A program made the translations under genes and the position numbers. From contig NZ_PPPT01000109.1 of the NCBI RefSeq assembly GCF_006483445.1, forward strand, positions 1 to 64,000: 64,000 bases of DNA. The letters are read 5' to 3'. This DNA is from Bradyrhizobium guangdongense (GTDB lineage Bacteria; Pseudomonadota; Alphaproteobacteria; Rhizobiales; Xanthobacteraceae). Positions 27,569 through 35,806 of this stretch are shown here, piece by piece. How positions within the stretch are numbered: position 1 is the stretch's first letter; each line of letters starts with the position of its first letter. Below the pieces are notes generated by a model. It made no database searches. It saw only the letters and a program-made list of their open reading frames with translations, and was not told the DNA's origin.

Positions 27569-28320
27569 GACGGCCTCCGGCCGCGCTGGCGGAGATATTC
27601 GTCGAGCGACATCGGCTTTTTGGCCGCCGCGGCAGGCTCACGGCGCGCTGGCGTTGCCGCCGGAGTGATCGCGGTGAGCTCCACCCGGCCAATATGGATG
27701 TGCACGTCAGGCGGCGGCGCGGCGTCGGACCGCGATGGGCGCGGATCGACCGGTCGATCGCGAACCGACCGTGCAGCGATCCGTGGCGCAGCCGTGGGCC
27801 GCTGATCGGCCTGGGGACGACGGGTCGTGTCGATCGGTGTTGGGTCGGGAGTTTTCACGTCCCGAAACGACGGAGGCTTATCCTCGGCTCCTCCTCGCTC
27901 GGATTCCATCATGCGCCGCCTCGGAGCTTGCGCGAGTTGCGGATCCATGACGAGGCGCGGTTCTTCTCTCTCTTTTGCCGCGCGGGCCGCCATGGGATAG
28001 CTGGAAGCCTCGCTGCCGAGCGTTCCAGGCTTCGCTTCGGCGGACGTGGGGTCGGACGGAAGCCTGGGCTCAGGCAAAACGCCCGGTGCTGCGGCATCGA
28101 CGCTCGTCAGCGGCTCCGTGTATCGCTGAGGTGGTGCGCCGAACGATCGTTCGAATTGCCCGGTGTCGACGACCAAGGCGTCCGCATGCTCCGAAGGCAG
28201 CCGCATCTCACTTTGGAGCCCGCTCGCAAGGGATATCGGGTGACGCGCCGGACGGATGCCGGCGCCCTGCCCCAGCGCGCGCGTCGCCAGCCAGCGCAGA
28301 TAGCCGGTCATGTCAGGCAC
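27565..28320 (-). CDS. Disordered eCIS-associated protein with conserved C-terminal motif
   Basis: A 251-residue protein. The middle is Pro/Ala/Arg/Ser-rich and disordered. The last 50 residues carry DVHIHIGRVELTAI followed by KKPMSLDEYLRQRGRR, a motif I recognise from the C-terminus of eCIS accessory proteins. The N-terminus (MTGYLRWLATRALG) is a short amphipathic helix. Overlaps both neighbours. Possible scaffold or assembly factor; no function is established from the sequence. Confidence 0.7.
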   Translation of the reverse strand: MPDMTGYLRWLATRALGQGAGIRPARHPISLASGLQSEMRLPSEHADALVVDTGQFERSFGAPPQRYTEPLTSVDAAAPGVLPEPRLPSDPTSAEAKPGTLGSEASSYPMAARAAKEREEPRLVMDPQLAQAPRRRMMESERGGAEDKPPSFRDVKTPDPTPIDTTRRPQADQRPTAAPRIAARSVRDRPVDPRPSRSDAAPPPDVHIHIGRVELTAITPAATPARREPAAAAKKPMSLDEYLRQRGRRPS

Positions 28321-29009
28321 CGTTGGAGATAAGCCTCTCGCCTGATGTCACTCAGCGCGAGGATCTGCTGCTCGCTCCAGCCATAATACATTGCAAGGGC
28401 ATGCACCTCGTCGAGCAATCGCCGCCCGCGTGCTGCAATCTCCTCCCAGACGCAACCGGCGACGTCGAGCCGGTCGTCCCACGCCTCGCCGCATGCGATG
28501 CAGACGAACCCCAACTCGATGTAATCAGCACTCTCGCGCAAGGCGATCCTGCTTTCGACCTCGTCGAGCAAAGCGGGCGACCAGTCGATCTCCGGATGCA
28601 CATTGAGGCAGCAGCGCTGCAACAACTGCCTGGCGGCGGCATCCACGTCGTTGTGACGCGCGACCGCGATCAGGTCCGCGCTGTTGGGCATCCGGAAGCG
28701 CAGGCCGTTGTCGATCTCGATTTCGGCTGGCCCCGTCGCCTCCGCCAGCAGGCGGACGAGGTCGAGGTCGAATTCATGCTCCTCGCCGCAGCGCGGACAA
28801 TTGGTGCGGCCGGAAAAACGGCCGCCGAAGGTCGCGCAGCGCAACTTCAGGATCGCCGCATCGCGCGCGCCGATCGGCAGCTCCGCGCATCGCTCCTGAC
28901 TTTCCTCCGGCAGCGCCGCCCCGAGCAGCAACAGCCCGCGCGCCACCGGACCACATCCGGCGCCGTGCTCCCAGATGCCGAGCAGTGCATGGTCTGCCAG
29001 CGCGTTCAT
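28308..29009 (-). CDS. Zinc-ribbon eCIS protein, phage T4 baseplate-like
   Basis: About 233 residues from the ATG at 29009. It has two CxxC pairs, CPRC and CIAC, separated by about 95 residues, consistent with a zinc ribbon formed by distant halves. The stretch RDAAILKLRCATFGGRFSGRTNCPRCGEEHEFDLDLVRLL fits the group related to the T4 baseplate hub proteins; assignment to that group is moderate. It sits between the tube gene and the disordered protein and overlaps the latter's start. Probably a structural or assembly factor. The longer ORF reading above 29009 runs into the tube gene in another frame. Confidence 0.65.
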   Translation of the reverse strand: MNALADHALLGIWEHGAGCGPVARGLLLLGAALPEESQERCAELPIGARDAAILKLRCATFGGRFSGRTNCPRCGEEHEFDLDLVRLLAEATGPAEIEIDNGLRFRMPNSADLIAVARHNDVDAAARQLLQRCCLNVHPEIDWSPALLDEVESRIALRESADYIELGFVCIACGEAWDDRLDVAGCVWEEIAARGRRLLDEVHALAMYYGWSEQQILALSDIRREAYLQRCLT

Positions 29010-29023
29010 TCCAAATGATCCCG

Positions 29024-29545
<522 letters not shown>

Positions 29546-29555
29546 GGCGCGTCCT

Positions 29556-31139
29556 TCAGGTTTCGATCTGGCCAGCGATCTGCTGGATCTTGATAACGAC
29601 GAATTCGGCGGGCTTGAGCGGCGCGAAACCGACGACGATGTTGACGATGCCGTTGTCGATGTCGGTCTGCGTCGTGGTCTCGCTGCTGCATTTGACGAAA
29701 TAGGCGTCCTTCGGCGTCGCGCCCTGGAAGGCGCCTTGCCGGAACAGCGTGTTCATGAAGGCGCCGATGTTGAGCCTGATCTGCGCCCAGAGCGGCTCGT
29801 CATTCGGCTCGAACACGACCCATTGCGTTCCGCGGAACAGGCTCTCCTCGATGTACAGTGCGAGCCGGCGGATGGGGACGTATTTCCATTGCGATGCCAG
29901 CGCATCGGCACCATCAAGCGTGCGCGCGCCCCAGATCACCGTCCCGATGATCGGCAGGCTGCGGATGCTGTTGATCCCGAGCGGATTGAGGCCGCCGATC
30001 TCGTTGTCGCTGAGATTGCCGGTCAGGCCGTTGATCGAAAGGCCGAGCACGCCTTGCAGGCCGGCTTCGGTCCCCGCCGGCGCCTTCCAGACGCCGCGGG
30101 TGACATCGGTGCGGGCGAAGGTTCCCGCGACAGCGCCGCAGGGCGCAAATGACTGCAGGTTATTGTCCTGCAGCGGATCGGGCATCAACAGCCGCGGAAA
30201 ATACACGGCAGCGTAGGAGCGCGTCGCGGTCACGCCGAGGGACGACGGGCTTGGCAACGGGCTCGTCGACCATGTCGACGGCGCGTCGATCAGCAGGATC
30301 GCGCGACGGGATTTGCAGTAATTGGCGGCGTCCGGCCAGGTACTGGCGTTGTCGGTTGTGGTCGGTGTGTAAGGCGGAATGCACAGCATGTTGAAGATGT
30401 CGGCGCGGTCGAGCGCGTACATTCCGGTCTTCGGGACCGCGGTGGAGTTGGCCGAAGCCGTCACCTCCGCGGAGCTGACCGCGATGCCGTCGGTGCCGGA
30501 CGCTGCGGTCGCGGTCGCATTTGCCTGTATCGCAGGAGCCACCGGCGGCGTCGCACCGCTCAATCCGCTGGAGACGCGCAGCAGGGTCGATTGCTGCTTG
30601 AGCACGGTCGTGACGAAGCGGGGATCCGCGGGATCGACGGAAACGTTGAGGAACACCTCGCGCGTGCCGCTGCCGCCCTGCTTGACCGCATCGTTCTTGG
30701 TGTCGGGATCGTCGAAGATGGTCAGGTTGAAGAGCGAGACGTTGGCGGGGTCGCGGGTGTTGTGATCGACCGTCAGCTTGAGGTTCATGCCCCACGAGCC
30801 CGGACTTGCCGCTATGAAGATTTCGTTGTTGGTCAGCTTGTAATTGGCCGACGTCGCCGCCGAGCCGCCGCTGCGGGTGGCGACGCGGACGATGATCGCC
30901 TGGCTACCACCGTTCTGGAAGAATTGCTGCACGGCATAGCTCATGGTGCTGTCGCGCCACAGCCCGCCGAACTGCCGCTGGTAATCCGCAAAGCCGAAGA
31001 TCGTGACCGGCTCGTCGACCGGCCCCCGCCAGGCACGACCGACAAAGGCGGCGATCGAGGTCGCCACCCCCGTGATGGTGCGCACGCCGCTCGGAAGCTC
31101 CTCGATGTAGACGCCGGGATACGTCAGGGGTACGGGCAT
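29556..31139 (-). CDS. Contractile tail sheath protein (Afp2-4-like)
   Basis: A 527-residue protein from the ATG at 31139, with AAAGGA upstream. MPVPLTYPGVYIEELPSGVRTITGVATSIAAFVG is the sheath N-terminus; the C-terminal domain (NIGAFMNTLFRQGAFQGATPKDAYFVKCSSETTTQTDIDNG and IVNIVVGFAPLKPAEFVVIKIQQ) is the conserved sheath fold. Only one sheath gene is seen, while Afp and PVC have three; single-sheath eCIS are known. First large structural gene of the operon. Confidence 0.95.
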   Translation of the reverse strand: MPVPLTYPGVYIEELPSGVRTITGVATSIAAFVGRAWRGPVDEPVTIFGFADYQRQFGGLWRDSTMSYAVQQFFQNGGSQAIIVRVATRSGGSAATSANYKLTNNEIFIAASPGSWGMNLKLTVDHNTRDPANVSLFNLTIFDDPDTKNDAVKQGGSGTREVFLNVSVDPADPRFVTTVLKQQSTLLRVSSGLSGATPPVAPAIQANATATAASGTDGIAVSSAEVTASANSTAVPKTGMYALDRADIFNMLCIPPYTPTTTDNASTWPDAANYCKSRRAILLIDAPSTWSTSPLPSPSSLGVTATRSYAAVYFPRLLMPDPLQDNNLQSFAPCGAVAGTFARTDVTRGVWKAPAGTEAGLQGVLGLSINGLTGNLSDNEIGGLNPLGINSIRSLPIIGTVIWGARTLDGADALASQWKYVPIRRLALYIEESLFRGTQWVVFEPNDEPLWAQIRLNIGAFMNTLFRQGAFQGATPKDAYFVKCSSETTTQTDIDNGIVNIVVGFAPLKPAEFVVIKIQQIAGQIET

Positions 31140-31199
31140 CGGTGGTCCTTTCGATTGCGTAAGTTGATTGACCGGGTGCACGAACTGCGCGGCGCGCGG

Positions 31200-31457
31200 C
31201 TAGTCCTCGGGATCGTCAGGTGGATGCGCGGCACGGAAGATGACGGTGCCGTCGGGAAGCCTGCTGCTGGAGAGCCTGCGGCGGGCAACGAGATAGTCGA
31301 GTGCTTCCTGCACCGCGTCCGCGGAGTCGCCATAGCGTTGACGGCCGATCCACCAACTGCGAATGCCTGCGGCAGTATCGGCGGCGTGCGGGTGATCTGA
31401 GACGTAACGCTCGATAATGCCTGCAATCGCAATGACTCGCTCGCTATGCGCCTGCAC
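31200..31457 (-). CDS. Small winged-helix-like protein, first gene of the eCIS operon
   Basis: 85 residues from the GTG at 31457, which has GGAG 8 bases upstream. Two earlier starts (ATG 31481, GTG 31496) lie at or upstream of the predicted sigma-54 transcription start, so they would have no leader. The fold looks like a small winged helix: helices HSERVIAIAGIIERYVSDHP and SADAVQEALDYLVARRRL, then a beta hairpin LPDGTVIFRAA. Not in a family I can name; possibly a regulator or assembly protein of the cluster. It lies 60 bases before the sheath gene, same strand. Confidence 0.65.
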   Translation of the reverse strand: MQAHSERVIAIAGIIERYVSDHPHAADTAAGIRSWWIGRQRYGDSADAVQEALDYLVARRRLSSSRLPDGTVIFRAAHPPDDPED

Positions 31458-31769
31458 GGATGAAACTCCGCGAAAAGACATGCCTGTGGTTTGCACGCGT
31501 CGTGCCAGCGCGGGACTGCTTGAAATCGCGAGGATTTCTCCGAGGCAGCGGCGATGGTTGAGTTGAATTCGCCTCAGCTCCGAGGGACGCGCGGCCCGGC
31601 AACCGGCTGCTCGTGCGCTCTTCCTGCGAGGTGGGGCGTTTTGCCCGCATGAGGGAAATTGTCCCCCTTTCAGGTACGGTTGCAGAATACAGCCTTTGGT
31701 TGCAAAATAGAATGACGGGAACCGGCGCTTCTGCTATGACGCGACCAGCGGAACAGCCGGAGACACGGC
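31458..31769. other. Divergent intergenic region between the eCIS operon and the third DUF4157 gene
   Basis: 312 bases holding the -24/-12 promoter for the eCIS operon on the minus strand. Toward the plus-strand gene there is a pair of GGTTGCA direct repeats (about 31678-31684 and 31698-31704) and a weak TTGCAG-17-CAAAAT promoter-like pair at 31680-31708. A sigma-54 promoter toward 31770 is not evident. Nothing else clear. Confidence 0.5.
31492..31507 (-). promoter_or_regulatory. Sigma-54 (-24/-12) promoter of the eCIS operon
   Basis: On the minus strand TGGCACGACGCGTGCA has -24 GG at 31506-31505 and -12 GC at 31494-31493, with exactly 10 bp between them. It matches the RpoN consensus (TGGCACG-N4-TTGCA) at every fixed position except one T of the -12 element. 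Predicted start of transcription is near 31481, about 24 bases before the GTG of the first gene. A sigma-54 enhancer-binding protein is encoded 1.5 kb away. Confidence 0.75.
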
Positions 31770-32960
31770 ATGACGGGGGTTCGCATCCAGCAACGGCCGG
31801 GCGGCACATCGTCGCACGCCAATGCGGTCACGGATTTGCCGGCCCATCACAGGCCCGCAGCCAAAGGCGCAAACACGATATTGCAGCCGGATGCCAGCCA
31901 TGCCGTCACGCGTGCGCTGGCGTCGCCGGCACATTCGCTCGACGCAGCGACCAGAACGATGATGGAACCGCGCTTCGGGCGTGACTTCGGCGACATCAGG
32001 ATTCACACGGGCCACAAGGCGGAGGTGTCGGCCGGCCTTGTCGATGCGAATGCCTACACGGTAGGTCGCGACATTGTCTTCGGGCGCGGCCGCTATGCTC
32101 CGCATTCGGCGGAGGGCAAGCGCCTGCTCGCGCACGAGCTCATGCATGTCATGCAACAGACCCCGTCGCCCGGCCGTCATGCACCGCCCCAGAGTCTCGG
32201 CTCGACCAACGATGCGCTCGAAGCCGAGGCACGCGCAGCCGAGACCGCGCCGCACTCAGCCACGGCCATCGCCTCGACACGCGCCCTTTCCCCGCAGTCG
32301 CCGGTGATCCAGCGCGATGGCCCCGCGAAGGACACTAAGCCCGCGGCCACCAAAGCCACCGGCTATCCGACAGCGTGGCAGGCGGCCCATGCGGCGCTCG
32401 CGATCTGCAATCCAAAATCGATCAAGTCAAAGGACCCCGCCAACATCATGTCGTCGGGCAATGAATATGGCGGGTTGATCTACAAGATCGGCGACGAGTT
32501 CTTTTTCACCGAGGCCGTGGTTGGCCAGGGCGCCGGCAGTGAAAGCGCCGCAGTCGATCCGTGGCAGGCACTCGACAAGGTGCCAGAGGCCGCCAAGCAC
32601 AGCATCGTCGGCGACTATCACACCCACGGTGCACCACCCGACCCGAAGCGCGATCCGCGTGAACGGGTCAAGGATCCCGGTGAGGATTTTTCCGGCCATC
32701 ACGCCGACGTCGATCCCCTGAGCAAGACCGTGATCACCGGGACCGAGAAGAAGACGGGCGACATCTGGGAAGTTCGCGACGACCTCACCAAGCACAAGGC
32801 CAGCATCCTCAATCCGGAAACCTACACCGCGTTCCTCGCGACGCCGACGGGCCGGTTCACGCTGTTCATCCCGAAGAAGAACATCGTGTTCAGCTTCAGC
32901 CCGGACCCGCGTCTGGTGCCTCCCGAGCAGAAGCCGCAGGCCGCGTCCTACGCACATTAG
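31770..32960 (+). CDS. DUF4157 protein with DUF4329/JAMM-like C-terminal domain (putative eCIS cargo)
   Basis: A 396-residue protein, divergent from the eCIS operon. GGAG lies 7 bases before the ATG. Residues about 44-135 are a DUF4157 domain with HELMH at 122-126 followed by VMQQ. A Pro/Ala linker (130-200) leads to a C-terminal domain with GDYHTHG (His284, His286) and DFSGHHADVD (306-315), matching the DUF4329 signature, a JAMM/JAB-like HxH...S...D arrangement found in Rhs and T6SS toxins. Predicted to be a delivered isopeptidase-like or related enzyme; activity inferred. No immunity gene is adjacent, unlike interbacterial toxins, so the target may be eukaryotic. Confidence 0.85.
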   Translation: MTGVRIQQRPGGTSSHANAVTDLPAHHRPAAKGANTILQPDASHAVTRALASPAHSLDAATRTMMEPRFGRDFGDIRIHTGHKAEVSAGLVDANAYTVGRDIVFGRGRYAPHSAEGKRLLAHELMHVMQQTPSPGRHAPPQSLGSTNDALEAEARAAETAPHSATAIASTRALSPQSPVIQRDGPAKDTKPAATKATGYPTAWQAAHAALAICNPKSIKSKDPANIMSSGNEYGGLIYKIGDEFFFTEAVVGQGAGSESAAVDPWQALDKVPEAAKHSIVGDYHTHGAPPDPKRDPRERVKDPGEDFSGHHADVDPLSKTVITGTEKKTGDIWEVRDDLTKHKASILNPETYTAFLATPTGRFTLFIPKKNIVFSFSPDPRLVPPEQKPQAASYAH

Positions 32961-32987
32961 GTGCGCGCAGCATGACGTCCCTGCTCG

Positions 32988-34031
32988 TCAGCGCGGGTTG
33001 CGCGGCGAACCGGTCCGGAACCGGTCGGAGGCCAGGCCGTGCTTCTTGACCAGCTTATTGAGTGTGCTGCGATCTTTTTGCGAGATGCGCGCGGCCAGCG
33101 AGACATTGCCACAGGCTTCGGTCAGCAGATGACGCAGATAATTCTTCTCGAACTCGGCGATCGCCCGCGCCTTGGCCGATTTGAACGTCTCGTCGGCATC
33201 GATCCGGGCGCAGTCCGCTTCGGCGTCCGCCAGCTGCGCGGCGCCGATCCGGATCACCTCGCCGTCCGCAAGCAAGAATTCGCGCAGCATCAGGTTTTCC
33301 AGTTCGCGGATGTTGCCAGGCCAGTCATGCGACAGCAGCCAGGCGATCGATCTGGCATGAAGGCGCTTGCGGGAGCGCTCATACTGGGTGGCGAAACGAT
33401 CGAGAAAATGCTCCGCGAGCAGCACGACGTCACGGCCGCGCTCGCACAAGGGCGGCATGGTCACGTTCAGAATACTGAGGCGGAACAGCAGGTCGCGGCG
33501 AAACTCGCCGCGGCGAACCATTCCCTCGAGATCGATATTGCTGGACGCGACGATCCGCAGGTCGCTGTTGGCGACCTGGCGCCCGCCCACCGGACGGTAG
33601 GTGTGATCCTGCAGAAAACGCAGCAGCACGACCTGGGCGCGCGGGCTCATCGCCTCGACTTCATCGAGGAGCAACGTACCGCCCTCGGCTTGCGCGACCA
33701 ATCCCCTGCTGGAACTCTTGGCGTCGGTGAACGCGCCCCGCTCATGGCCGAACAATTCGCTTTCGAGCAGATTGTCGGGCAACGCGCCGCAATTGACAGG
33801 GATGAACGGGAATTCGCGGCGGCGACTGAGATAATGCAGCGCGCGCGCAGCAAGCTCCTTGCCGGTTCCGGTGTCGCCCTGGATCAGGACCGTGGCATCG
33901 ACATCAGCAATCCGCTCGATGACCCGCAGCGTCTCGCGGAATATCGGCGAGGCGCCGAGCAGACTGAGCCGCGTGAACGCGCTTTCGGAGGATTCATGTC
34001 GTCGCTGCCGCCAAGCCTCGATCTCGGTCAT
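32988..34031 (-). CDS. Sigma-54 enhancer-binding protein without sensor domain
   Basis: About 347 residues from the ATG at 34031. An ATG at 34100 would add 23 and a TTG at 34172 would add 47; none has a strong ribosome site. The AAA+ core has Walker A GDTGTGKE (52-59), GAFTDA (99-104) instead of the usual GAFTGA, Walker B LLLDEVE (120-126) and an Arg-finger region FRRDLLFRL. The C-terminus has a Fis-type HTH (NVSLAARISQKDRSTLNKLVKKHGL). There is no REC, PAS or GAF domain; the region before the core is only 20-70 residues. Most likely activator of the -24/-12 promoters at 31492 and 34119. Confidence 0.9.
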   Translation of the reverse strand: MTEIEAWRQRRHESSESAFTRLSLLGASPIFRETLRVIERIADVDATVLIQGDTGTGKELAARALHYLSRRREFPFIPVNCGALPDNLLESELFGHERGAFTDAKSSSRGLVAQAEGGTLLLDEVEAMSPRAQVVLLRFLQDHTYRPVGGRQVANSDLRIVASSNIDLEGMVRRGEFRRDLLFRLSILNVTMPPLCERGRDVVLLAEHFLDRFATQYERSRKRLHARSIAWLLSHDWPGNIRELENLMLREFLLADGEVIRIGAAQLADAEADCARIDADETFKSAKARAIAEFEKNYLRHLLTEACGNVSLAARISQKDRSTLNKLVKKHGLASDRFRTGSPRNPR

Positions 34032-34394
34032 CGGAAAAATGCCGCTTTCGAAATGACGTGAAAACTCTAATTTAGCTACCTTCGGTTGACAATGAGACAT
34101 TTCGACGGCAAAGCCATGTTGCAAGGGCTGCGCCGGAAATTCTCGCCCCAGATCGCGGATTCCTGAGAACAATTAAAGGTTGCAATTCCAGATTCTCTTC
34201 GCAACTTTCCGCGAGCAGGATCAAATTGGGACGATGGGGCCCGTTGCGCGGGCTTTCGGGAACCTGATCGAGGAACGACAGTTTTGTCGAAACACCCATC
34301 GGCCCATTGTTGAACCTGTCGCACAGGTTGTATCTTTGCACGCTACGCCTGAACGGGTTAGGCTGACGACGGCGGCTGATCAGAGGAGGTCGCG
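34032..34394. other. Divergent regulatory region of the sigma-54 regulator and the DUF2278 gene
   Basis: About 360 bases without a gene. On the minus strand it contains the candidate -24/-12 promoter described for the regulator. On the plus strand CAGGTTGTATCTTTGCA (34325-34340) has GG-N10-GC geometry and a perfect -12 half but a poor -24 half; it could start a transcript near 34352 for the DUF2278 gene. AT content is higher than in flanking genes. Confidence 0.45.
34119..34136 (-). promoter_or_regulatory. Candidate sigma-54 promoter of the enhancer-binding protein gene
   Basis: On the minus strand CCGGCGCAGCCCTTGCAA has -24 GG at 34134-34133, a 10-bp gap and -12 GC at 34122-34121, with a perfect TTGCA -12 element. 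The -24 half (CGGCGCA) has three mismatches to TGGCACG. Transcription would start near 34109, leaving a 78-base leader to the ATG at 34031 or 9 bases to that at 34100. It suggests positive autoregulation. Confidence 0.5.
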
Positions 34395-35429
34395 ATGGCG
34401 ATTCAGTATGGCGTGCTTCGGGCACGCCCTGACCGGTACAAGCGTGAAGACGACGCCTCGACACCGCACCTGCAGATTCGCGCCGTCGACATTTCGGGCC
34501 AACCGTGGCGGATTGCCGTGAACGTGCAGTCGGATGGCGGCTCCCAGGTGGCGTTTTGGATCGTCGACCCGCTTGTGGCCCATCCGCTCCTCACGTCGCT
34601 GCCGGCGACGGCGCCGGGATTCAGTGTCGTCGCACGAGACGCGGGCCACGCGCTCGACTACGTCAAGGCGCCCCTGTTCACGTGGACCGAAGGTCGATCG
34701 CTGCCGCCATCCGGCAGCGCGAGTAGCGACGACCTGCAGGACCTGCTGTCCTTATATCTTGACCAGTGCAAGGCTGCCGGCGGCGAGGTATACGCGTTCG
34801 GAGCGAAGTTCGATCGGAATCTGCACAAGCCGATCGATGCCGAGTTCGGCAATTTGGACGGTCTCCACGGCATTCATGACATCCACTTGAACCAGGGTAA
34901 TGTCGGTCAGCACAGTGACGACAATGGCGTGTTTCACGACGGCGGATTGATCCTGAAGTTTCCCGATCGGTATCTCGGTCTCTTCTTGGGCTTCCAGACC
35001 CAGCGGATTCCGACCGACGCCGCAGGCAACGCCGCTGCCGGCGCAACGCCGATAAGCCAGCTTATCGGTGGAAGACCCCCGCCCCCGCCCGAAGCCGCCG
35101 CGTCCACGATCTATATCGAGCGTGCGCTGATCAATCCGGGCGGCCCGGACGCAGGCCGTGAGATCGTGGTTCTGGCCAACCTCGCGACGAGCGCTCAGAC
35201 GCTCACGAACTGGCGGCTCGTGGACAAGAATGCACGCGTGACTGCAATCAATGCGACCATCGGGTCGGGACAGTCGATCCTGCTCACACTCGACGGCACC
35301 GGCGTGCAGCTCGGAAACCAGGGTGGTAATTTGATGCTTCAGGATTCGCTGAACGCTCAAGTTGACGCTATCACCTACACGGCCGCGGACGCGTCAGTCG
35401 AGAACCGATACATTCGCTTCCGACGCTGA
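34395..35429 (+). CDS. DUF2278 protein with C-terminal lamin-tail domain
   Basis: A 344-residue protein with an excellent GAGGAGG site. Residues 1-220 are a DUF2278 (YukJ-like) domain: YGVLRARPDRYKREDD, then the signature GIHDIHLNQGN and GVFHDGGLILKFPDRYLGLFLGFQTQ. A Pro-rich linker (about 226-237) leads to a lamin-tail-like beta sandwich (STIYIERALINPGGPDAGREIVVLANLAT). No signal peptide. Function of DUF2278 is unknown. Its place beside the eCIS regulator and a possible sigma-54-like site suggest co-regulation, but this is inference. Confidence 0.85.
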   Translation: MAIQYGVLRARPDRYKREDDASTPHLQIRAVDISGQPWRIAVNVQSDGGSQVAFWIVDPLVAHPLLTSLPATAPGFSVVARDAGHALDYVKAPLFTWTEGRSLPPSGSASSDDLQDLLSLYLDQCKAAGGEVYAFGAKFDRNLHKPIDAEFGNLDGLHGIHDIHLNQGNVGQHSDDNGVFHDGGLILKFPDRYLGLFLGFQTQRIPTDAAGNAAAGATPISQLIGGRPPPPPEAAASTIYIERALINPGGPDAGREIVVLANLATSAQTLTNWRLVDKNARVTAINATIGSGQSILLTLDGTGVQLGNQGGNLMLQDSLNAQVDAITYTAADASVENRYIRFRR

Positions 35430-35570
35430 AATCAAGACTGCTATGCGAGATGCCGCACTTCGCGCGGATATCGGTGATGGCTGGCCTGTCGAGCCGCCGC
35501 TCGCGACCACGGCCCGCCTTCGCTGGTGGGCTTCGGCGCCACAGCCTTCTCTCGCTTCGCGAGCGAAGGC

Positions 35571-35644
35571 TGGAGCGGGTGAAGGGAATCGAACCCTCGT
35601 ATTCAGCTTGGAAGGCTGCTGCTCTACCATTGAGCTACACCCGC
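35571..35644 (-). tRNA. tRNA-Gly (anticodon TCC)
   Basis: A 74-base cloverleaf on the minus strand with 5' GCGGGTG and 3' CACCCGC acceptor halves, T as discriminator and encoded CCA. The anticodon loop CTTCCAA gives TCC (decodes GGA). The T-loop GTTCGAT and D-loop AGCTCAATGGTAGAGC are canonical. It sits at the right edge of the eCIS neighbourhood. Confidence 0.97.
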
Positions 35645-35742
35645 GCTGGGGATCACCTAACACGGCGGAACGGCCGCCTCAACCGTCCTGCACGACTTGG
35701 CCAAAATCCCGGTTCCAACCCTAAACCCTTGCGATTCCGGCC

Positions 35743-35771
35743 TTAACAGCGGCGCTGCCGCGCCCTATATT
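35743..35771 (+). promoter_or_regulatory. Sigma-70 type promoter of the small RNA/leader
   Basis: TTAACA at 35743-35748 and TATATT at 35766-35771 are separated by 17 bp. Transcription would begin near 35778, just upstream of the extended Shine-Dalgarno at 35792. No protein-coding gene on this strand follows before the terminator. Confidence 0.7.
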
Positions 35772-35806
35772 AAGGTCTCCCGAAACCAACGAAAGGAGGT
35801 GATCCA

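Noticed and set aside
31686-31769. A sigma-54 promoter toward the divergent DUF4157 gene
   Set aside because: TTGC-containing segments exist, but none has GG at the required 10-bp distance with an acceptable -24 half.
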